The notes beneath the pieces were generated by a model, which saw only the letters and a program-made list of their open reading frames with translations, had not been told where the DNA came from and did not search any database. Below, piece by piece: positions 31,396 to 42,087 of a DNA stretch of 64,000 bases (positions are counted from its first letter, which is position 1; the number at the start of each line of letters is the position of its first letter). A program made the translations under genes and the position numbers. Origin of the DNA: Humibacillus xanthopallidus (lineage in GTDB: Bacteria > Actinomycetota > Actinomycetes > Actinomycetales > Dermatophilaceae). The DNA lies in the NCBI RefSeq assembly GCF_006716675.1, contig NZ_VFPM01000001.1, positions 620,001 to 684,000 on the forward strand, given 5' to 3'.

Positions 31396-32256
31396 TCAGC
31401 CCGGCAGCTGGGCCACCGCGAACGTCCGCGTGAACGGGAAGAGCACGACTCCGTCGCGCCGGGGGTACGCCGCCTCGAGCTCGCGCTCGTAGGTGGCGAG
31501 GAAGGCCTCGCGCTCGGTCTCGTCCGTCAGCACGCCGAGCACGGGGCGCAGACCCGTGCCCCGCACCCACTCGAGCACCGGGTGGGGTCCGTCGGGTGCT
31601 GCACCCAGCACGTGGAAGTAGGTCGTCTGCCACACGTCAACGTCGTGGGTGTGGGCGAGGAGGAGGGCGGCATACGTCTCCGGTCGAGCGACGGCGTCGG
31701 CGCGGTCGAGCCCGTCCTGCAGCTCGTCGGCCCGCGGGTGCCGGGCCGCGACCTCACGCATGATCCGGTGCGAGGGCGCGTCGAAGTTCGCGGGCACCTG
31801 CATCGCGAGCACCCCTGCGGGGGCGAGCGCCTCGAGCCAGCGGGGCAGCAGGCGCAGGTGGGTCGGCACCCACTGCAGGACGGCGTTCGTGACGAGCACG
31901 TCGATGGGGCCGGACTCGCTCGGGTCCCAGCTCTCGGCGGCCGCCTCGACCCAGTCGACGCGGCCGGTGGCGTCGAGCTCGCGGGCCCGGGCGAGCATCT
32001 CGGGTGAGCTGTCGATGCCGACGACGTGAGCCGAGGGCCACCGGTCGGCGAGAGACAGGGTGAGCTCGCCCGGACCGCAGCCGAGATCGACGACGCGCTC
32101 GGGGCTGTCACTCGGCACGCGGGCCAGCAGGTCGTGGAAGGGCCGGCCGCGGTGGTCGCCGAACACGGCGTACTGCGCCGGGTCCCAGCGGCCGTCGCCG
32201 GACGCGGGGCGCTCCTGCTCGTGGACGGTCGGCGGCGTGGCGTCGAAGGTGCTCAT
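31396..32256 (-). CDS. Trans-aconitate 2-methyltransferase-like SAM enzyme
   Basis: A 286-residue class I methyltransferase. SAM motif I is RVVDLGCGPGELTLSLADRW, the acidic strand 2 is VVGIDSSPEML, and motif post-I to IV includes DVLVTNAVLQWVPTH, where QWV is characteristic of the Tam family. The C-terminal half has NFDAPSHRIMREVA and the Tam-like HVLGAAPDGPHPVLEWVRGT. Tam methylates trans-aconitate, an inhibitor of the citric acid cycle. The ATG at 32256 is preferred over an upstream one, because the region between holds the MarR operator. It is divergent from the MarR gene and probably repressed by it. The substrate is inferred from family likeness. Confidence 0.82.
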   Translation of the reverse strand: MSTFDATPPTVHEQERPASGDGRWDPAQYAVFGDHRGRPFHDLLARVPSDSPERVVDLGCGPGELTLSLADRWPSAHVVGIDSSPEMLARARELDATGRVDWVEAAAESWDPSESGPIDVLVTNAVLQWVPTHLRLLPRWLEALAPAGVLAMQVPANFDAPSHRIMREVAARHPRADELQDGLDRADAVARPETYAALLLAHTHDVDVWQTTYFHVLGAAPDGPHPVLEWVRGTGLRPVLGVLTDETEREAFLATYERELEAAYPRRDGVVLFPFTRTFAVAQLPG

Positions 32257-32269
32257 GCGGGTGCCCGTT

Positions 32270-32287
32270 CTTTTGATGTCAAGAGTC
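32270..32287. promoter_or_regulatory. Candidate MarR operator in methyltransferase/marR gap
   Basis: TCTTTTGATGTCAAGAGT matches the core of the near-perfect palindrome found before the VOC gene (TTGATGTCAAGA in common). It lies in the 55-base gap between the divergent methyltransferase and MarR genes. A further half-like TCTTGATG follows at once. Confidence 0.55.
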
Positions 32288-32311
32288 TTGATGGTGACTA
32301 GAGTTGATGGC

Positions 32312-32836
32312 ATGGCGAAGGATCCGGGCCGTCGCGACGACGTCGACGCGATCGTCGCTGCGTGGCGGCGTGAGCGACCCGACCTCGACGTCAGCCCGCT
32401 CGAGGTCCTCTCTCGGGTCTCGCGCCTGGCCCGGCGGCTCGACCTCGCCCGTGGCTCGGCCTTCTCCGAGCACCAGCTCGAGGGCTGGGCCTTCGACGTG
32501 CTGTCGGCGCTGCGGCGCGCCGGTAAGCCCTACGAGCTCTCGCCGGGCCAGCTCGTGCAGCAGACGCTCGTCACCTCGGGCACCATGACCAACCGGGTCG
32601 ACCGGCTCGAGCGCAGCGGCTACGTCGAGCGTCGCCCCGACCCGGGCGACCGCCGCGGTGTGCTCGTGCGCCTGACGACGGCGGGGCGCGACGTCGTCGA
32701 CTCCGCCATGGCCGACCTCATCGAGCAGGAGAAGTCGCTGCTCTCCGAGCTGTCCGAGGCCGACCGCCGCGAGCTCGCGCGCCTGCTGCGGCGCATGCTG
32801 GCACCGCTCGAGGCGCGTCCGGGCGAAGCCCGCTGA
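32312..32836 (+). CDS. MarR-family transcriptional regulator
   Basis: A 174-residue winged-helix regulator. The winged helix is seen in SPGQLVQQTLVTSGTMTNRV, DRLERSGYVERRPDPGDRRG and VLVRLTTAGRDVV, which is the MarR signature with the beta-wing DRRG. The flanking helices make the dimer part. It is divergent from the methyltransferase. TTGAYRTCAAGA sites in its own promoter and before the VOC gene suggest that it controls itself, the methyltransferase and the VOC gene. The ligand is unknown. The ATG at 32312 gives a standard length. Confidence 0.88.
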   Translation: MAKDPGRRDDVDAIVAAWRRERPDLDVSPLEVLSRVSRLARRLDLARGSAFSEHQLEGWAFDVLSALRRAGKPYELSPGQLVQQTLVTSGTMTNRVDRLERSGYVERRPDPGDRRGVLVRLTTAGRDVVDSAMADLIEQEKSLLSELSEADRRELARLLRRMLAPLEARPGEAR

Positions 32837-32865
32837 CCGCGACCGCTCCGCCCGTCGGACCGGAC

Positions 32866-33228
32866 TCACGGCTGCGCCTGCTGGAACTCGAGGCGGTTGC
32901 CGACCGGGTCGCTCGTGTGGAAGCGGCGCAGGCCCGGGATGGCGTCGTCCCACCGCACCGGCACCCCCGCCGCCTCGACCGCCGCTGCGAGCCGGTCGAC
33001 GTCAGCGACGGCGATTCCGGGGTGCGCCTTGAGGGCCGGCGCGAAGGGGTCCTCGATGCCGACGTGCAGCTCGGCGGATCCCGCGCGGAACCACGCTCCC
33101 CCGCGGGCCTGCAGCGCCTCCGGCTTCGTGACCTCGGTCATGCCGAGCACGCCGACGTAGAAGGCACGCATGGCGTCCTCGCAGCCCGCCGGACCCGACA
33201 CCTGGACGTGGTGCAGTCGCATCTCCAT
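32866..33228 (-). CDS. VOC-superfamily (glyoxalase/bleomycin resistance-like) protein
   Basis: A 120-residue single-domain VOC protein. It starts MEMRLHHVQVSGPAGCEDAM, with His near the start as the first metal ligand, then FYVGVLGMTEV, ELHVGIEDPF and HTSDPVGNRLEFQQ, whose final Glu is a typical last ligand. The substrate is unknown. The start at 33228 is 7 bases from a 24-bp palindrome (33236-33259), so the gene is probably under MarR-type control; a second in-frame ATG at 33222 is possible. It converges on the MarR gene. Confidence 0.85.
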   Translation of the reverse strand: MEMRLHHVQVSGPAGCEDAMRAFYVGVLGMTEVTKPEALQARGGAWFRAGSAELHVGIEDPFAPALKAHPGIAVADVDRLAAAVEAAGVPVRWDDAIPGLRRFHTSDPVGNRLEFQQAQP

Positions 33229-33235
33229 GCATCCA

Positions 33236-33259
33236 AAGTATCTTGACATCAAGATACTT
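33236..33259. promoter_or_regulatory. Palindromic MarR-type operator before VOC gene
   Basis: Arms AAGTATCTTGA and TCAAGATACTT pair perfectly around a 2-base centre. The core TTGACATCAAG is shared with the site in the methyltransferase/marR gap. It overlaps the place where the VOC promoter must be, consistent with repression. Confidence 0.7.
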
Positions 33260-33295
33260 TCAAGACATGTGTGCCCCTTCACGGGCGAGGCAGAG

Positions 33296-35164
33296 TCAGC
33301 CGGCGGTCTCGGCAGCCTCGAGCCACTCGAGCTCGAGGAGCTCACGCTCCTCGACGACCTCGCGCAGGCGTGCCGTGAGGTCGTCGAGCGCGGAAGGGTC
33401 GGTCGCCTTCTCGACCATGTCCGCGTGCAGCCGCGCCTCGCGCTCCCCCAGTCGGGCCAGCTGCTTCTCGACCCGTGCCATGACCTTGCGCGCCTCACGC
33501 ACCTGTGCCGGATTGGACGCCGGCGCAGCGGCTTCCGACGGCCCCGCAGGCGATGTGCCGCCGGCAGCCGCGGTCGCCCCCCGAGCCGGTATGCCGTCCG
33601 GCCGGGTCGCGCGCGCCTGCGCGGCCGCGCGCAGCCGGAGGTACTCCTCGACGCCTCCCGGCAGGTCACGCAGCGTGCCGTCGCCGAGCAGGGCGAGCTG
33701 GTGGTCGCACACGCGCTCGAGCAGGTAGCGGTCGTGGGAGACGACGATGAGCGTGCCGGCCCAGCCGTCGAGCACGTCCTCGAGCGAGGTGAGGGTCTCG
33801 ATGTCGAGGTCGTTGGTCGGCTCGTCGAGGATCAGCACGTTGGGCTCGGTGAGGAGCAGCCTCGTCAGCTGGAGACGGCGACGCTCACCACCGCTGAGGT
33901 CGCTGACGCGCGACTGCTGCCGCCCGCCCGGGAAGCCCAGGCGCGTGGCGAGCTGGCTCGCGCTGATCTCCTTGCCGCCCAAGGTGGTCCACTGCTTGAC
34001 GTCCTCGATCGCCTCGATGACGCGCCACTGCTCGAAGCGCTCGAGCTCGCGCACCTCCTGGGTGAGGAAGGCGATGGCGACGGTCTTGCCGATCTTGCGG
34101 CGGCCGGCGGCCAGGGGCACCTCGCCCGTGAGCGCGCGCAGCAGGGTCGACTTGCCGGCGCCGTTGACTCCGACGATCCCGACCCGCTCTCCCGGCGCGA
34201 GGCGCCAGGTGACGTGGTCGAGCAGACGACGTTCGTTCGGCGGTTCGCCGAGCACGACGGTGGCGTCCTCGAGGTCGAGCACGTCCTTGCCCAGCCGGCG
34301 GCTGGCGAAGGAGGCGAGCTCGACGCTGTTGCGGGGGGCCGGCTCGTCGGCGATGAGGGCGTTGGCCGCGTCGATGCGGAACTTGGGCTTGCTCGTGCGG
34401 GCCGGCGGACCCCGGCGCAGCCACGCGAGCTCCTTGCGCATGAGGTTGGCCCGCCGGTCGGCTGCGAGCCCGGCGAGGCGGTCGCGCTCGGCCTTCGCGA
34501 GGACGTAGGCGGCATACCCACCCTCGAAGGCGGTGACGCCACCGGACTCGACCTCCCACGTCATCGTGGCGTAGGCGTCGAGGAACCAGCGGTCGTGGGT
34601 GATCGCCACGGTCGCGTTGCCCGGGCGGGGGCGCTGGGTCGCGAGGTGGTGCGCCAGCCAGGCAACCCCCTCGACATCGAGGTGGTTGGTCGGCTCGTCG
34701 AGGAGGAGCAGCTCGGGGTCGGCGACGAGCAGGCGCGCGAGGGCGAGGCGTCGGCGCTCGCCGCCCGACTTGGGGCCGACGAGGCTGTCGAGCCCGCCCA
34801 TGCCCTCGGCCCCGGTGCCGCCGAGCAGGCCCGTCAGCACGTCTCTCATGCGCGGGTCGCCCGCCCACACGTGCTCGGGCAGGTCGCCGAGCACGGCCTC
34901 GTGGACGGTCCACCCGGGGTCGAGCGCGTCGACCTGGGAGAGCATGCCGATGCGGATGCCCTCGGCGCCGCCCTGCTTCGTGATGCGACCGGAGTCGGGC
35001 TCCTGCAGTCCCGCCATGACGCGCAGCAGGGTCGACTTGCCGCCGCCGTTGACGCCGACGACGCCGATGCGGTCACCGGTCTGCACACCGAGACTGACCT
35101 CGTCGAGCACGTGCGCCGTGCCGAAGACGAGCGAGACGCGTTCGAGGGAGACGAGATTGGCCAT
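33296..35164 (-). CDS. ABC-F family ATPase
   Basis: A 622-residue protein with two ABC ATPase domains and no membrane segment. Domain 1 has Walker A GVNGGGKSTLLRV, signature KSGGERRRLALARLL (Lys in place of the usual Leu) and Walker B LLLLDEPTNHLD. A linker rich in Arg/Lys (about 245-285, the ABC-F arm) follows. Domain 2 has GVNGAGKSTLLRA, LSGGERRRLQLTRLLL and LILDEPTNDLD. The end is a charged coiled coil (about 560-620) like that of Uup. ABC-F proteins act on the ribosome or nascent-chain state; the C-terminal coiled coil points to a Uup/EttA-like housekeeping role rather than drug resistance. Confidence 0.92.
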   Translation of the reverse strand: MANLVSLERVSLVFGTAHVLDEVSLGVQTGDRIGVVGVNGGGKSTLLRVMAGLQEPDSGRITKQGGAEGIRIGMLSQVDALDPGWTVHEAVLGDLPEHVWAGDPRMRDVLTGLLGGTGAEGMGGLDSLVGPKSGGERRRLALARLLVADPELLLLDEPTNHLDVEGVAWLAHHLATQRPRPGNATVAITHDRWFLDAYATMTWEVESGGVTAFEGGYAAYVLAKAERDRLAGLAADRRANLMRKELAWLRRGPPARTSKPKFRIDAANALIADEPAPRNSVELASFASRRLGKDVLDLEDATVVLGEPPNERRLLDHVTWRLAPGERVGIVGVNGAGKSTLLRALTGEVPLAAGRRKIGKTVAIAFLTQEVRELERFEQWRVIEAIEDVKQWTTLGGKEISASQLATRLGFPGGRQQSRVSDLSGGERRRLQLTRLLLTEPNVLILDEPTNDLDIETLTSLEDVLDGWAGTLIVVSHDRYLLERVCDHQLALLGDGTLRDLPGGVEEYLRLRAAAQARATRPDGIPARGATAAAGGTSPAGPSEAAAPASNPAQVREARKVMARVEKQLARLGEREARLHADMVEKATDPSALDDLTARLREVVEERELLELEWLEAAETAG

Positions 35165-35192
35165 GGCGCAGCCGACTCTATGCCCAACCCCG

Positions 35193-35243
35193 ATCGAGAG
35201 AGCAATCCGTCGCCCCCCACCCCATCGACAGAGCAGTTCGTCG
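35193..35243 (+). repeat. Two single left arms of the palindromic element
   Basis: ATCGAGAGAGCAATCCGTCG (35193-35212) and ATCGACAGAGCAGTTCGTCG (35224-35243) are left-arm copies in tandem, each one or a few bases from the complete copy that follows. They lie between the ABC-F start and ispE. Confidence 0.7.
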
Positions 35244-35265
35244 GCCCGCGTGGGCCCTCAGGCCA

Positions 35266-35338
35266 ATCGAAAGAGCAGTTCGTCGCCGTCGAGCGCGCCC
35301 GCGCGGCCCGGGGAAGGGCGACGAACTGCTCTTTCGAT
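35266..35338. repeat. Palindromic intergenic element, complete copy with loop
   Basis: Perfect 22-base arms (35266-35287 and 35317-35338) enclose a 29-base GC-rich loop. Outer ends read ATCGAAAGAGCAGTTCGTCG. The right arm ends immediately at the ispE stop codon, so the RNA hairpin would form directly after ispE. Confidence 0.8.
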
Positions 35339-36283
35339 TCAGGTGCGGGGGGCGCCGACGACGTGGGCGCCGTGGACGGGACCCTTGGCCCGCCGGAGGT
35401 CGCGACACAGGTCGGCGGCCGCGAGCGACACCGACAGGTCGAGCGAGGCCTCGTGGCTCTCGGTGAGGAAGGCCACCGTCGGCCCCGAGCCCGACACGAT
35501 GCCGCCGAGCGCACCGAACTCGACGCCGGCGTCTCGCAGCTCCTTGAGGTCGGGGCGCAGCGAGAACGCCGCGGGCTCGAGGTCGTTGTGCAGTGCCGCG
35601 CCGAGGGCAACCGGGTCGCCGCTGCGCAGTGCCCCCATCAGCTCCGGGCTGACCTGCGGCTCGGGCATGTCGGTCGCGCTGCCGGTGAGGTCGCGCAGCC
35701 GGTCGCACTCGGCGTAGACCGCGGGCGTCGACAGGCCCACGTCGCTGATCGCGAAGACCCAGTGGAACGTGCCACGGGCCAGCACCGGCGCGAGCTGGTC
35801 GCCGCGGCCGGACCCCATCGCGTTGCCGCCCGTGAGAGGGAACGGGACGTCGCTGCCGAGCGTGGCGGCGAGCTCGGCGAGCTCGTCGCGCATGAGGCCG
35901 AGGCCCCACAGCTGGTCGCAGGCGAGCAGGGCGGCCGCGGCGTCGGCCGAGCCGCCCGCCATGCCGCCGGCCACCGGGATGTCCTTGTCGATGCGGATGG
36001 AGAGCTTCTCGTCGACGTCCCACTGCTCGGCGACGAGCTTGGCGGCGCGGACGGCGAGGTTGTCGCCGTCGGTGGGGATGAGGGCGGCATACGTGCCGGT
36101 GGGGACGACCTGCCACTCGTCCCACCGGGTCACGGAGATCTCGTCGTGCAGTGACACGGCCTGGAAGACCGTGGCGAGGTCGTGGTAGCCGTCGGGGCGA
36201 CGGGGCCCGACGCGCAGCTCGAGGTTGACCTTCGCCGGCGCGCGGACGGTGACCGCTCCGGGCAGGGTCGGGGCGACGGTCAT
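35339..36283 (-). CDS. ispE: 4-diphosphocytidyl-2-C-methyl-D-erythritol kinase
   Basis: A 314-residue GHMP kinase of the MEP isoprenoid pathway that phosphorylates CDP-methylerythritol with ATP. The N-terminal APAKVNLELRVG holds the catalytic Lys. The ATP loop is PVAGGMAGGSADAAAALL (103-120) and the catalytic Asp lies in LGSDVPFPLTGG. The third GHMP motif is GSGPTVAFL near the end. It starts 9 bases after rsmA, so the two form an operon, as Rv1010-Rv1011. Products feed the polyprenyl phosphates used by GlmU-dependent wall synthesis and by the mannosyltransferases in this window. Confidence 0.95.
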   Translation of the reverse strand: MTVAPTLPGAVTVRAPAKVNLELRVGPRRPDGYHDLATVFQAVSLHDEISVTRWDEWQVVPTGTYAALIPTDGDNLAVRAAKLVAEQWDVDEKLSIRIDKDIPVAGGMAGGSADAAAALLACDQLWGLGLMRDELAELAATLGSDVPFPLTGGNAMGSGRGDQLAPVLARGTFHWVFAISDVGLSTPAVYAECDRLRDLTGSATDMPEPQVSPELMGALRSGDPVALGAALHNDLEPAAFSLRPDLKELRDAGVEFGALGGIVSGSGPTVAFLTESHEASLDLSVSLAAADLCRDLRRAKGPVHGAHVVGAPRT

Positions 36284-36292
36284 GCGGTCACC

Positions 36293-37198
36293 CTACGGGG
36301 CCGGGGCATCGAGCGCCGCTGCCGCCTCGGCGATGCGCGCGAACGCCGTGATGTCGAGCTGCTCACCGCGGGTGCGCGGATCGATGCCGGCAGCGACGAG
36401 CGCCGTCTCGGCGCGCGCCGCCGAGCCTGCCCACCCCGCCAGCGCGGCCCGCAGCGACTTGCGGCGCTGTGCGAAGGCGGCGTCGATGCACCGGAAGACG
36501 TCCTCACGGCTGGCCGTCGTCTGCGGCGGGTCGCGGCGCACGATCGAGACGAGCCCCGAGTCGACGTTCGGTGCGGGCCAGAAGACGGTGCGACCCACCT
36601 TGCCGGCGAGCTCGACGTCGCCGTACCAGGCCGCCTTGAGGCTCGGCACGCCGTAGGTCTTGCTCCCCGGCGCGGCAGCCAGCCGCTCGGCGACCTCGAG
36701 CTGCACCATGACGAGGACCCGCTGCAGCGACGGGAAGTGCTGGAGGAAGGACAGCACCACCGGCACGGAGATGTTGTAGGGCAGGTTGGCGACGAGCGCC
36801 GTCGGGTCGGGCCCGGGCAGCTTGGTCACGGTGAGCGCGTCGGCCGCGACGAGGCGCAGCCGGTGCACGTTGCCCGGTTGCAGGTCACGCACCGTCTCCT
36901 CGAGCGCCGCGGCGAGGCGCGGGTCGACCTCGACGGCCGTGACGTGCCGCACGACGGGCAGCAGCGCGAGCGTCAGCGACCCGAGACCGGGGCCGACCTC
37001 GACGACGACGTCGTCGGGGCCCACGCCCGCGACGCGCACGATCTTGCGAACGGTGTTGGGGTCGACGACGAAGTTCTGCCCCCACTGCTTGGTCGGGCGC
37101 ACCTCGAGCCGCTCAGCGAGGGCGCGGACCTGCGCCGGCCCGAGCAGCACGGCGTCTGACGCCGCTGGTGCGCTGTCGGCGCCGCCCTTCTTCGTCAT
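36293..37198 (-). CDS. rsmA: 16S rRNA adenine(1518/1519)-N6 dimethyltransferase
   Basis: A 301-residue RsmA/KsgA that dimethylates two adjacent adenines near the 3' end of 16S rRNA during 30S maturation. The SAM domain has [34 protein letters not shown] and [11 protein letters not shown]. The catalytic motif is [12 protein letters not shown]. The C-terminal helical domain has [19 protein letters not shown]. Upstream, between rpf and rsmA, is a palindromic repeat; downstream, ispE follows at 9 bases. The first 15 residues are polar and variable. Confidence 0.95.
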   Translation of the reverse strand: MTKKGGADSAPAASDAVLLGPAQVRALAERLEVRPTKQWGQNFVVDPNTVRKIVRVAGVGPDDVVVEVGPGLGSLTLALLPVVRHVTAVEVDPRLAAALEETVRDLQPGNVHRLRLVAADALTVTKLPGPDPTALVANLPYNISVPVVLSFLQHFPSLQRVLVMVQLEVAERLAAAPGSKTYGVPSLKAAWYGDVELAGKVGRTVFWPAPNVDSGLVSIVRRDPPQTTASREDVFRCIDAAFAQRRKSLRAALAGWAGSAARAETALVAAGIDPRTRGEQLDITAFARIAEAAAALDAPAP

Positions 37199-37217
37199 GC
37201 CCTCACCCTAGGGCCAC

Positions 37218-37294
37218 GACCGAAAGAGCAATCCGTCCGACGCCAGGTGAACCGGGCGGACCCCCGGAGGGGCGGACGGATTGCTCTTTCGATC
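37218..37294. repeat. Palindromic intergenic element, complete copy with loop
   Basis: 22-base arms (37218-37239 and 37273-37294) pair with one wobble and enclose a 33-base loop. Ends read GACCGAAAGAGCAATCCGTC, clearly of the same family as the copies at 3.3 and 35.3 kb. It lies between the rpf stop and the rsmA start, both on the minus strand. Confidence 0.78.
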
Positions 37295-37347
37295 AGGCTG
37301 TCGCGCGGTCAGGCGCGGCGATGCCGGTCACGCAGGTCAGGGCGCGA

Positions 37348-38607
<1,260 letters not shown>

Positions 38608-38659
38608 TCAAATTTCGGTAACGGGGGCCCTCCCCGCTGGACGCCCGATCCGGGGTGCG

Positions 38660-39541
38660 CTAAGCGGATTGTCCGATTCGCTCGGCGTCCCACGGACCGT
38701 AGACGCGCTCGCTGTTGTCGGACACCGCCCGGCACAGCGTCGGCACGTCGACGGTGAGGACCGCGGCCATCGCCCGCAGGGTCACCGGCACGAGGAACGA
38801 CGCGTTCGTCGCCCCGCGATACGGGGAGGGCGCGAGGTAGGGCGCGTCGGTCTCGACGAGCACCCGGTCGAGCGGGATCGCGGTCAGGGCGTCGCGCAGC
38901 GAGCGGGCGTTCTTGAAGGTCACGGTGCCGGCGAAGCTGAGGTAGTAACCACGCTCCGCGCACTCGCGCGCCATGGCGAGGTCGCCGGAGAAGCAGTGCA
39001 GCACCGTGTGCTCGGGCGCGCCCTCCTCGTCGAGGATGCGCAGCACGTCGGCGTGGGCGTCCCGGTCGTGGATCTGCAGGGCCTTGCCGACGCGCTTGGC
39101 GAGGTCGATGTGCCAGCGGAAGCCGTCCTGCTGCACCGGCACCCCCTCGGGGCCCGTGCGGAAGTAGTCGAGCCCCGTCTCCCCGATGGCGCGGATGCGG
39201 TCGTGGGCGGCGCACGCCTCCACCTCGGCATAGGCGGCCTCCAGCCGACCCGCTGCCGCAAGTCGCGGAACTTCGTTGGGGTGCAAGGCGATTGCGCCGA
39301 CGACTGCCGTATGACGTTCGATGGCGTCCATCGTGAAGCGGATGCCTTCGAGGTCGCACCCCACCTGGACGAGCCGCGTCACGCCGACCGCCTGGGCCCG
39401 CCGCACCGCCTCGGCCACGTCGAACGGCTCGTCACCCTCGCGGGTGATGTCGAGGTGCACGTGGTTGTCGACGACGTCGATCGGCAGGCGGTCGGGCAAC
39501 GTCTCCGGCAGGCCCCGCTGGCCCGACTGCTGCGGGCTCAT
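38660..39541 (-). CDS. TatD-family deoxyribonuclease
   Basis: A 293-residue TIM-barrel metal-dependent nuclease. Metal and active-site blocks are [46 protein letters not shown] and [15 protein letters not shown], all in the family order. TatD proteins trim DNA or act in DNA quality control. The ATG overlaps the metG stop as ATGA (39538-39541), so the two are coupled. Readings that run further upstream lie inside metG and are not coding. Confidence 0.93.
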   Translation of the reverse strand: MSPQQSGQRGLPETLPDRLPIDVVDNHVHLDITREGDEPFDVAEAVRRAQAVGVTRLVQVGCDLEGIRFTMDAIERHTAVVGAIALHPNEVPRLAAAGRLEAAYAEVEACAAHDRIRAIGETGLDYFRTGPEGVPVQQDGFRWHIDLAKRVGKALQIHDRDAHADVLRILDEEGAPEHTVLHCFSGDLAMARECAERGYYLSFAGTVTFKNARSLRDALTAIPLDRVLVETDAPYLAPSPYRGATNASFLVPVTLRAMAAVLTVDVPTLCRAVSDNSERVYGPWDAERIGQSA

Positions 39542-41460
39542 GCTGAGGGCGTCTCGCCGTCGGCTGGCGACTCGCCGGCACCCTTGGACCCCGCCATCTT
39601 CGGGGCCGCCATCTTCGGCGCCGCGAGGGGGTCGGTGTGGTGGCGCGTGCCCCCGGGAGCCGCGTCGCCCAGCCGGGAGCGCTCGTCCTCGATGACCTGC
39701 TCGGGGTCGAGCTTGACGAAGACTCCGGTCGGCTTGGCGATGGGCGTGCCGACGACGACGGGACGCGACTCCCACCGCGGCGTCGAGGAGTACTCACCGG
39801 TGATCACCGGGTAGCTACGGGTGTCGTCGTCGAGGTCGCGGACGACCTCGAGACGAGGCATGGGCATGAACTCTCCCTCGCCCCCGAGGACCGCATGTAC
39901 CCGGTTCGCGGCGTGCGGCAGGAAGGGTGAGATGAGCGTATTGATATCTGAGACGGCTTGGGCCAGCGTGTGGAGCACGGTCGAGAGCCGCTCGCGCTCG
40001 TCGTCGCCCTTGAGCTTGAACGGCTCGGTCTTCGACACGTACGCGTTGGCCTCGCCGACGACGCGCATCACCTCGGCGAGCGCGGCCTTCTGCCGGTGCC
40101 TCTCCAGCGAGGCGCCCACCGTCGCGAACGCACCCCGCACGGTCGCGAGCAGCTCCTCGTCGACGGGCTCCGCGGCATACGGGCTCGGGACCTCGCCGAA
40201 GCTCTTGGCGATCATCGCGGCGGTGCGGTTGACGAGGTTGCCCCAGCCCGCGACGAGCTCGCTGTTGTTGCGCTGGACGAACTCGGCCCAGCTGAAGTCG
40301 GCGTCCTGGTTCTCGGGGCCGGCCGCGCAGATGAAGTACCGGATCGGGTCGGGTCCGTAGCGCGCGACGATGTCCTGGACGTAGATGACGTGCTTGCGGC
40401 TCGTCGAGAACTGCTTGCCCTCGAGCGTCATGAACTCGCTCGCCACGACCTCGGTCGGCAGGTTGAGGACGCCGTACTCCCCCGGCTCGCCGCCCTTGTC
40501 GCCGCGGCCGGCGTAGCCGAGCAGCTCGGCCGGCCAGATCTGGCTGTGGAAGGTGATGTTGTCCTTGCCCTGGAAGTAGTAGGACACCGCCGACGGGTCG
40601 TTCCACCACTCGCGCCAGCGCTCCGCGTCGCCCGTGCGGCGGGCCCACTCGATGGAGGCCGAGAGGTAGCCGATGACGGCGTCGAACCACACGTAGAGGC
40701 GCTTGGTCGGGTTGTCCTCCCAGCCCTCGAGCGGGATCGGGATGCCCCAGTCGATGTCGCGCGTCATCGCGCGCGGGCGGACGTCCTTGAGGAGGTTCTT
40801 GCTGAACTTGATGACGTTGGGGCGCCACGTGCCCGACGCCTCGCGGCCGTCGAGCCACTCCCCGAGCGCGCCGGCGAGCGCCGGGAGGTCGAGGAAGAAG
40901 TGCTGGGTCTCGACGAACTCCGGCGTCTCTCCGTTGATCTTGCTGCGCGGGTTGATCAGCTCGTCGGCGTCGAGCTGGTTGCCGCAGTTGTCGCACTGGT
41001 CACCGCGCGCCTCGGGGAAGCCGCAGATCGGGCAGGTGCCCTCGATGTAGCGGTCGGGCAGCGTGCGACCGGTCGACGGGCTGATCGCGCCGCGCGTCGT
41101 CTGCTCGATCATGTAGCCGTTGGCGTGGACCTGACGGAACAGCTCCTGCACGACGGCGTAGTGGTTGCGCGTCGTCGTGCGGGTGAAGAGGTCGTAGGAG
41201 AGGCCGAGGTCGGTGAGGTCCTGGGCGATGACGGCGTTGTACTTGTCGACGAGCTCCTGCGGCGTGAGGCCCTCCTCCTCGGCGAGGACGAGGATCGGCG
41301 TGCCGTGCTCGTCGGTGCCGCTCACCATGAGGACGTCGTGCCCCGCCATCCGCATGTACCTGCTGAAGACGTCGGAGGGCACACCGAAACCGGCGACGTG
41401 GCCGATGTGGCGCGGGCCGTTGGTGTACGGCCAGGCGACGGCAGACAGGACATGACTCAT
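39538..41460 (-). CDS. metG: Methionyl-tRNA synthetase
   Basis: A 640-residue class I synthetase that charges tRNA-Met. The HIGH motif is in [14 protein letters not shown]. The zinc knuckle has [18 protein letters not shown]. The KMSKS position reads [10 protein letters not shown], the variant I know from Streptomyces-type MetRS, so it is not a defect. The anticodon-binding helical domain follows (about 400-560), and the C-terminus is a polar tail with repeated AAPKMA. No EMAP/Trbp domain is present. The ATG at 41460 gives the normal start. It is first in metG-tatD. Confidence 0.95.
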   Translation of the reverse strand: MSHVLSAVAWPYTNGPRHIGHVAGFGVPSDVFSRYMRMAGHDVLMVSGTDEHGTPILVLAEEEGLTPQELVDKYNAVIAQDLTDLGLSYDLFTRTTTRNHYAVVQELFRQVHANGYMIEQTTRGAISPSTGRTLPDRYIEGTCPICGFPEARGDQCDNCGNQLDADELINPRSKINGETPEFVETQHFFLDLPALAGALGEWLDGREASGTWRPNVIKFSKNLLKDVRPRAMTRDIDWGIPIPLEGWEDNPTKRLYVWFDAVIGYLSASIEWARRTGDAERWREWWNDPSAVSYYFQGKDNITFHSQIWPAELLGYAGRGDKGGEPGEYGVLNLPTEVVASEFMTLEGKQFSTSRKHVIYVQDIVARYGPDPIRYFICAAGPENQDADFSWAEFVQRNNSELVAGWGNLVNRTAAMIAKSFGEVPSPYAAEPVDEELLATVRGAFATVGASLERHRQKAALAEVMRVVGEANAYVSKTEPFKLKGDDERERLSTVLHTLAQAVSDINTLISPFLPHAANRVHAVLGGEGEFMPMPRLEVVRDLDDDTRSYPVITGEYSSTPRWESRPVVVGTPIAKPTGVFVKLDPEQVIEDERSRLGDAAPGGTRHHTDPLAAPKMAAPKMAGSKGAGESPADGETPSA

Positions 41461-41557
41461 GCGCTGAATCCTAGGCGGGCGCGAGACGCGGTCGCGCAGC
41501 ACCGGTGCCGTGCAACGAGATCTGGCGCGGGCGGCGGCGAAGGAGTAGGACGGATGG

Positions 41558-41986
41558 ATGACTGGACACGTGGCACGAGCAGAGGTCATCGTCGCGAGGC
41601 ACCCGAGCGCCGTCTGGACGGTCCTCACCGACCCCGAGCAGGTGCGCCGGTGGATGGTGGGCACCACCCTGACGACGGACTGGCAGGTCGGCAGCCCCAT
41701 CACCTGGCAGGGCGAGATGGACGGCAGACCCTACGAGGACAAGGGCGAGGTGCTCGAGGTCGAGGCCCCGAGCCGCCTGCGCGTCACGCACTACAGCCCC
41801 CTCATGGGCCAGGAGGACCGGCCGGAGAGCTACCACACCATCACCTACACGCTGACCCCGACGCGGGACGGCCGCACGACGGTCGCGCTCGAGCAGGACG
41901 GCAACGACTCGGCCGAGCAGGCTGAGCAGTTCTCGCAGAACTGGCAGCAGATGCTCGAGAGCCTGAAGCAGACAGCCGAGTCCTGA
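41558..41986 (+). CDS. SRPBCC/AHSA1-like protein
   Basis: A 142-residue START-fold protein. It begins [20 protein letters not shown], then [10 protein letters not shown] and the strand pattern [20 protein letters not shown], ending with the long C-terminal helix [20 protein letters not shown]. These are the marks of the AHSA1/polyketide-cyclase group, which bind hydrophobic ligands or Hsp90-type partners. The ligand is unknown. The ATG has AAGGAG upstream. It is divergent from metG and converges on the OsmC gene across a hairpin. Confidence 0.85.
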   Translation: MTGHVARAEVIVARHPSAVWTVLTDPEQVRRWMVGTTLTTDWQVGSPITWQGEMDGRPYEDKGEVLEVEAPSRLRVTHYSPLMGQEDRPESYHTITYTLTPTRDGRTTVALEQDGNDSAEQAEQFSQNWQQMLESLKQTAES

Positions 41987-42030
41987 CGCACGCTCGGTCT
42001 CGTCCCAGCCCCGGCTGGCACGAGATGACA

Positions 42031-42080
42031 CGACACGACGACGGCGCCGCCCCAGCAGGGACGGCGCCGTGGTCGTGTCG
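42031..42080. terminator. Hairpin between converging SRPBCC and OsmC genes
   Basis: 19-base arms (42031-42049 and 42062-42080) pair with a single mismatch around a 12-base loop. It can serve both strands. Confidence 0.72.
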
Positions 42081-42087
42081 CGTCAGC

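Noticed and set aside
39538..41460. Defective KMSKS motif in methionyl-tRNA synthetase
   Set aside because: The KQFSTSR form is the normal variant in the Streptomyces-type enzyme, so it is not a sign of decay.
39958..41925. A 655-codon open frame opposite metG
   Set aside because: It is antisense to metG, has no recognisable motif and a composition typical of mirror frames in high-GC genes.
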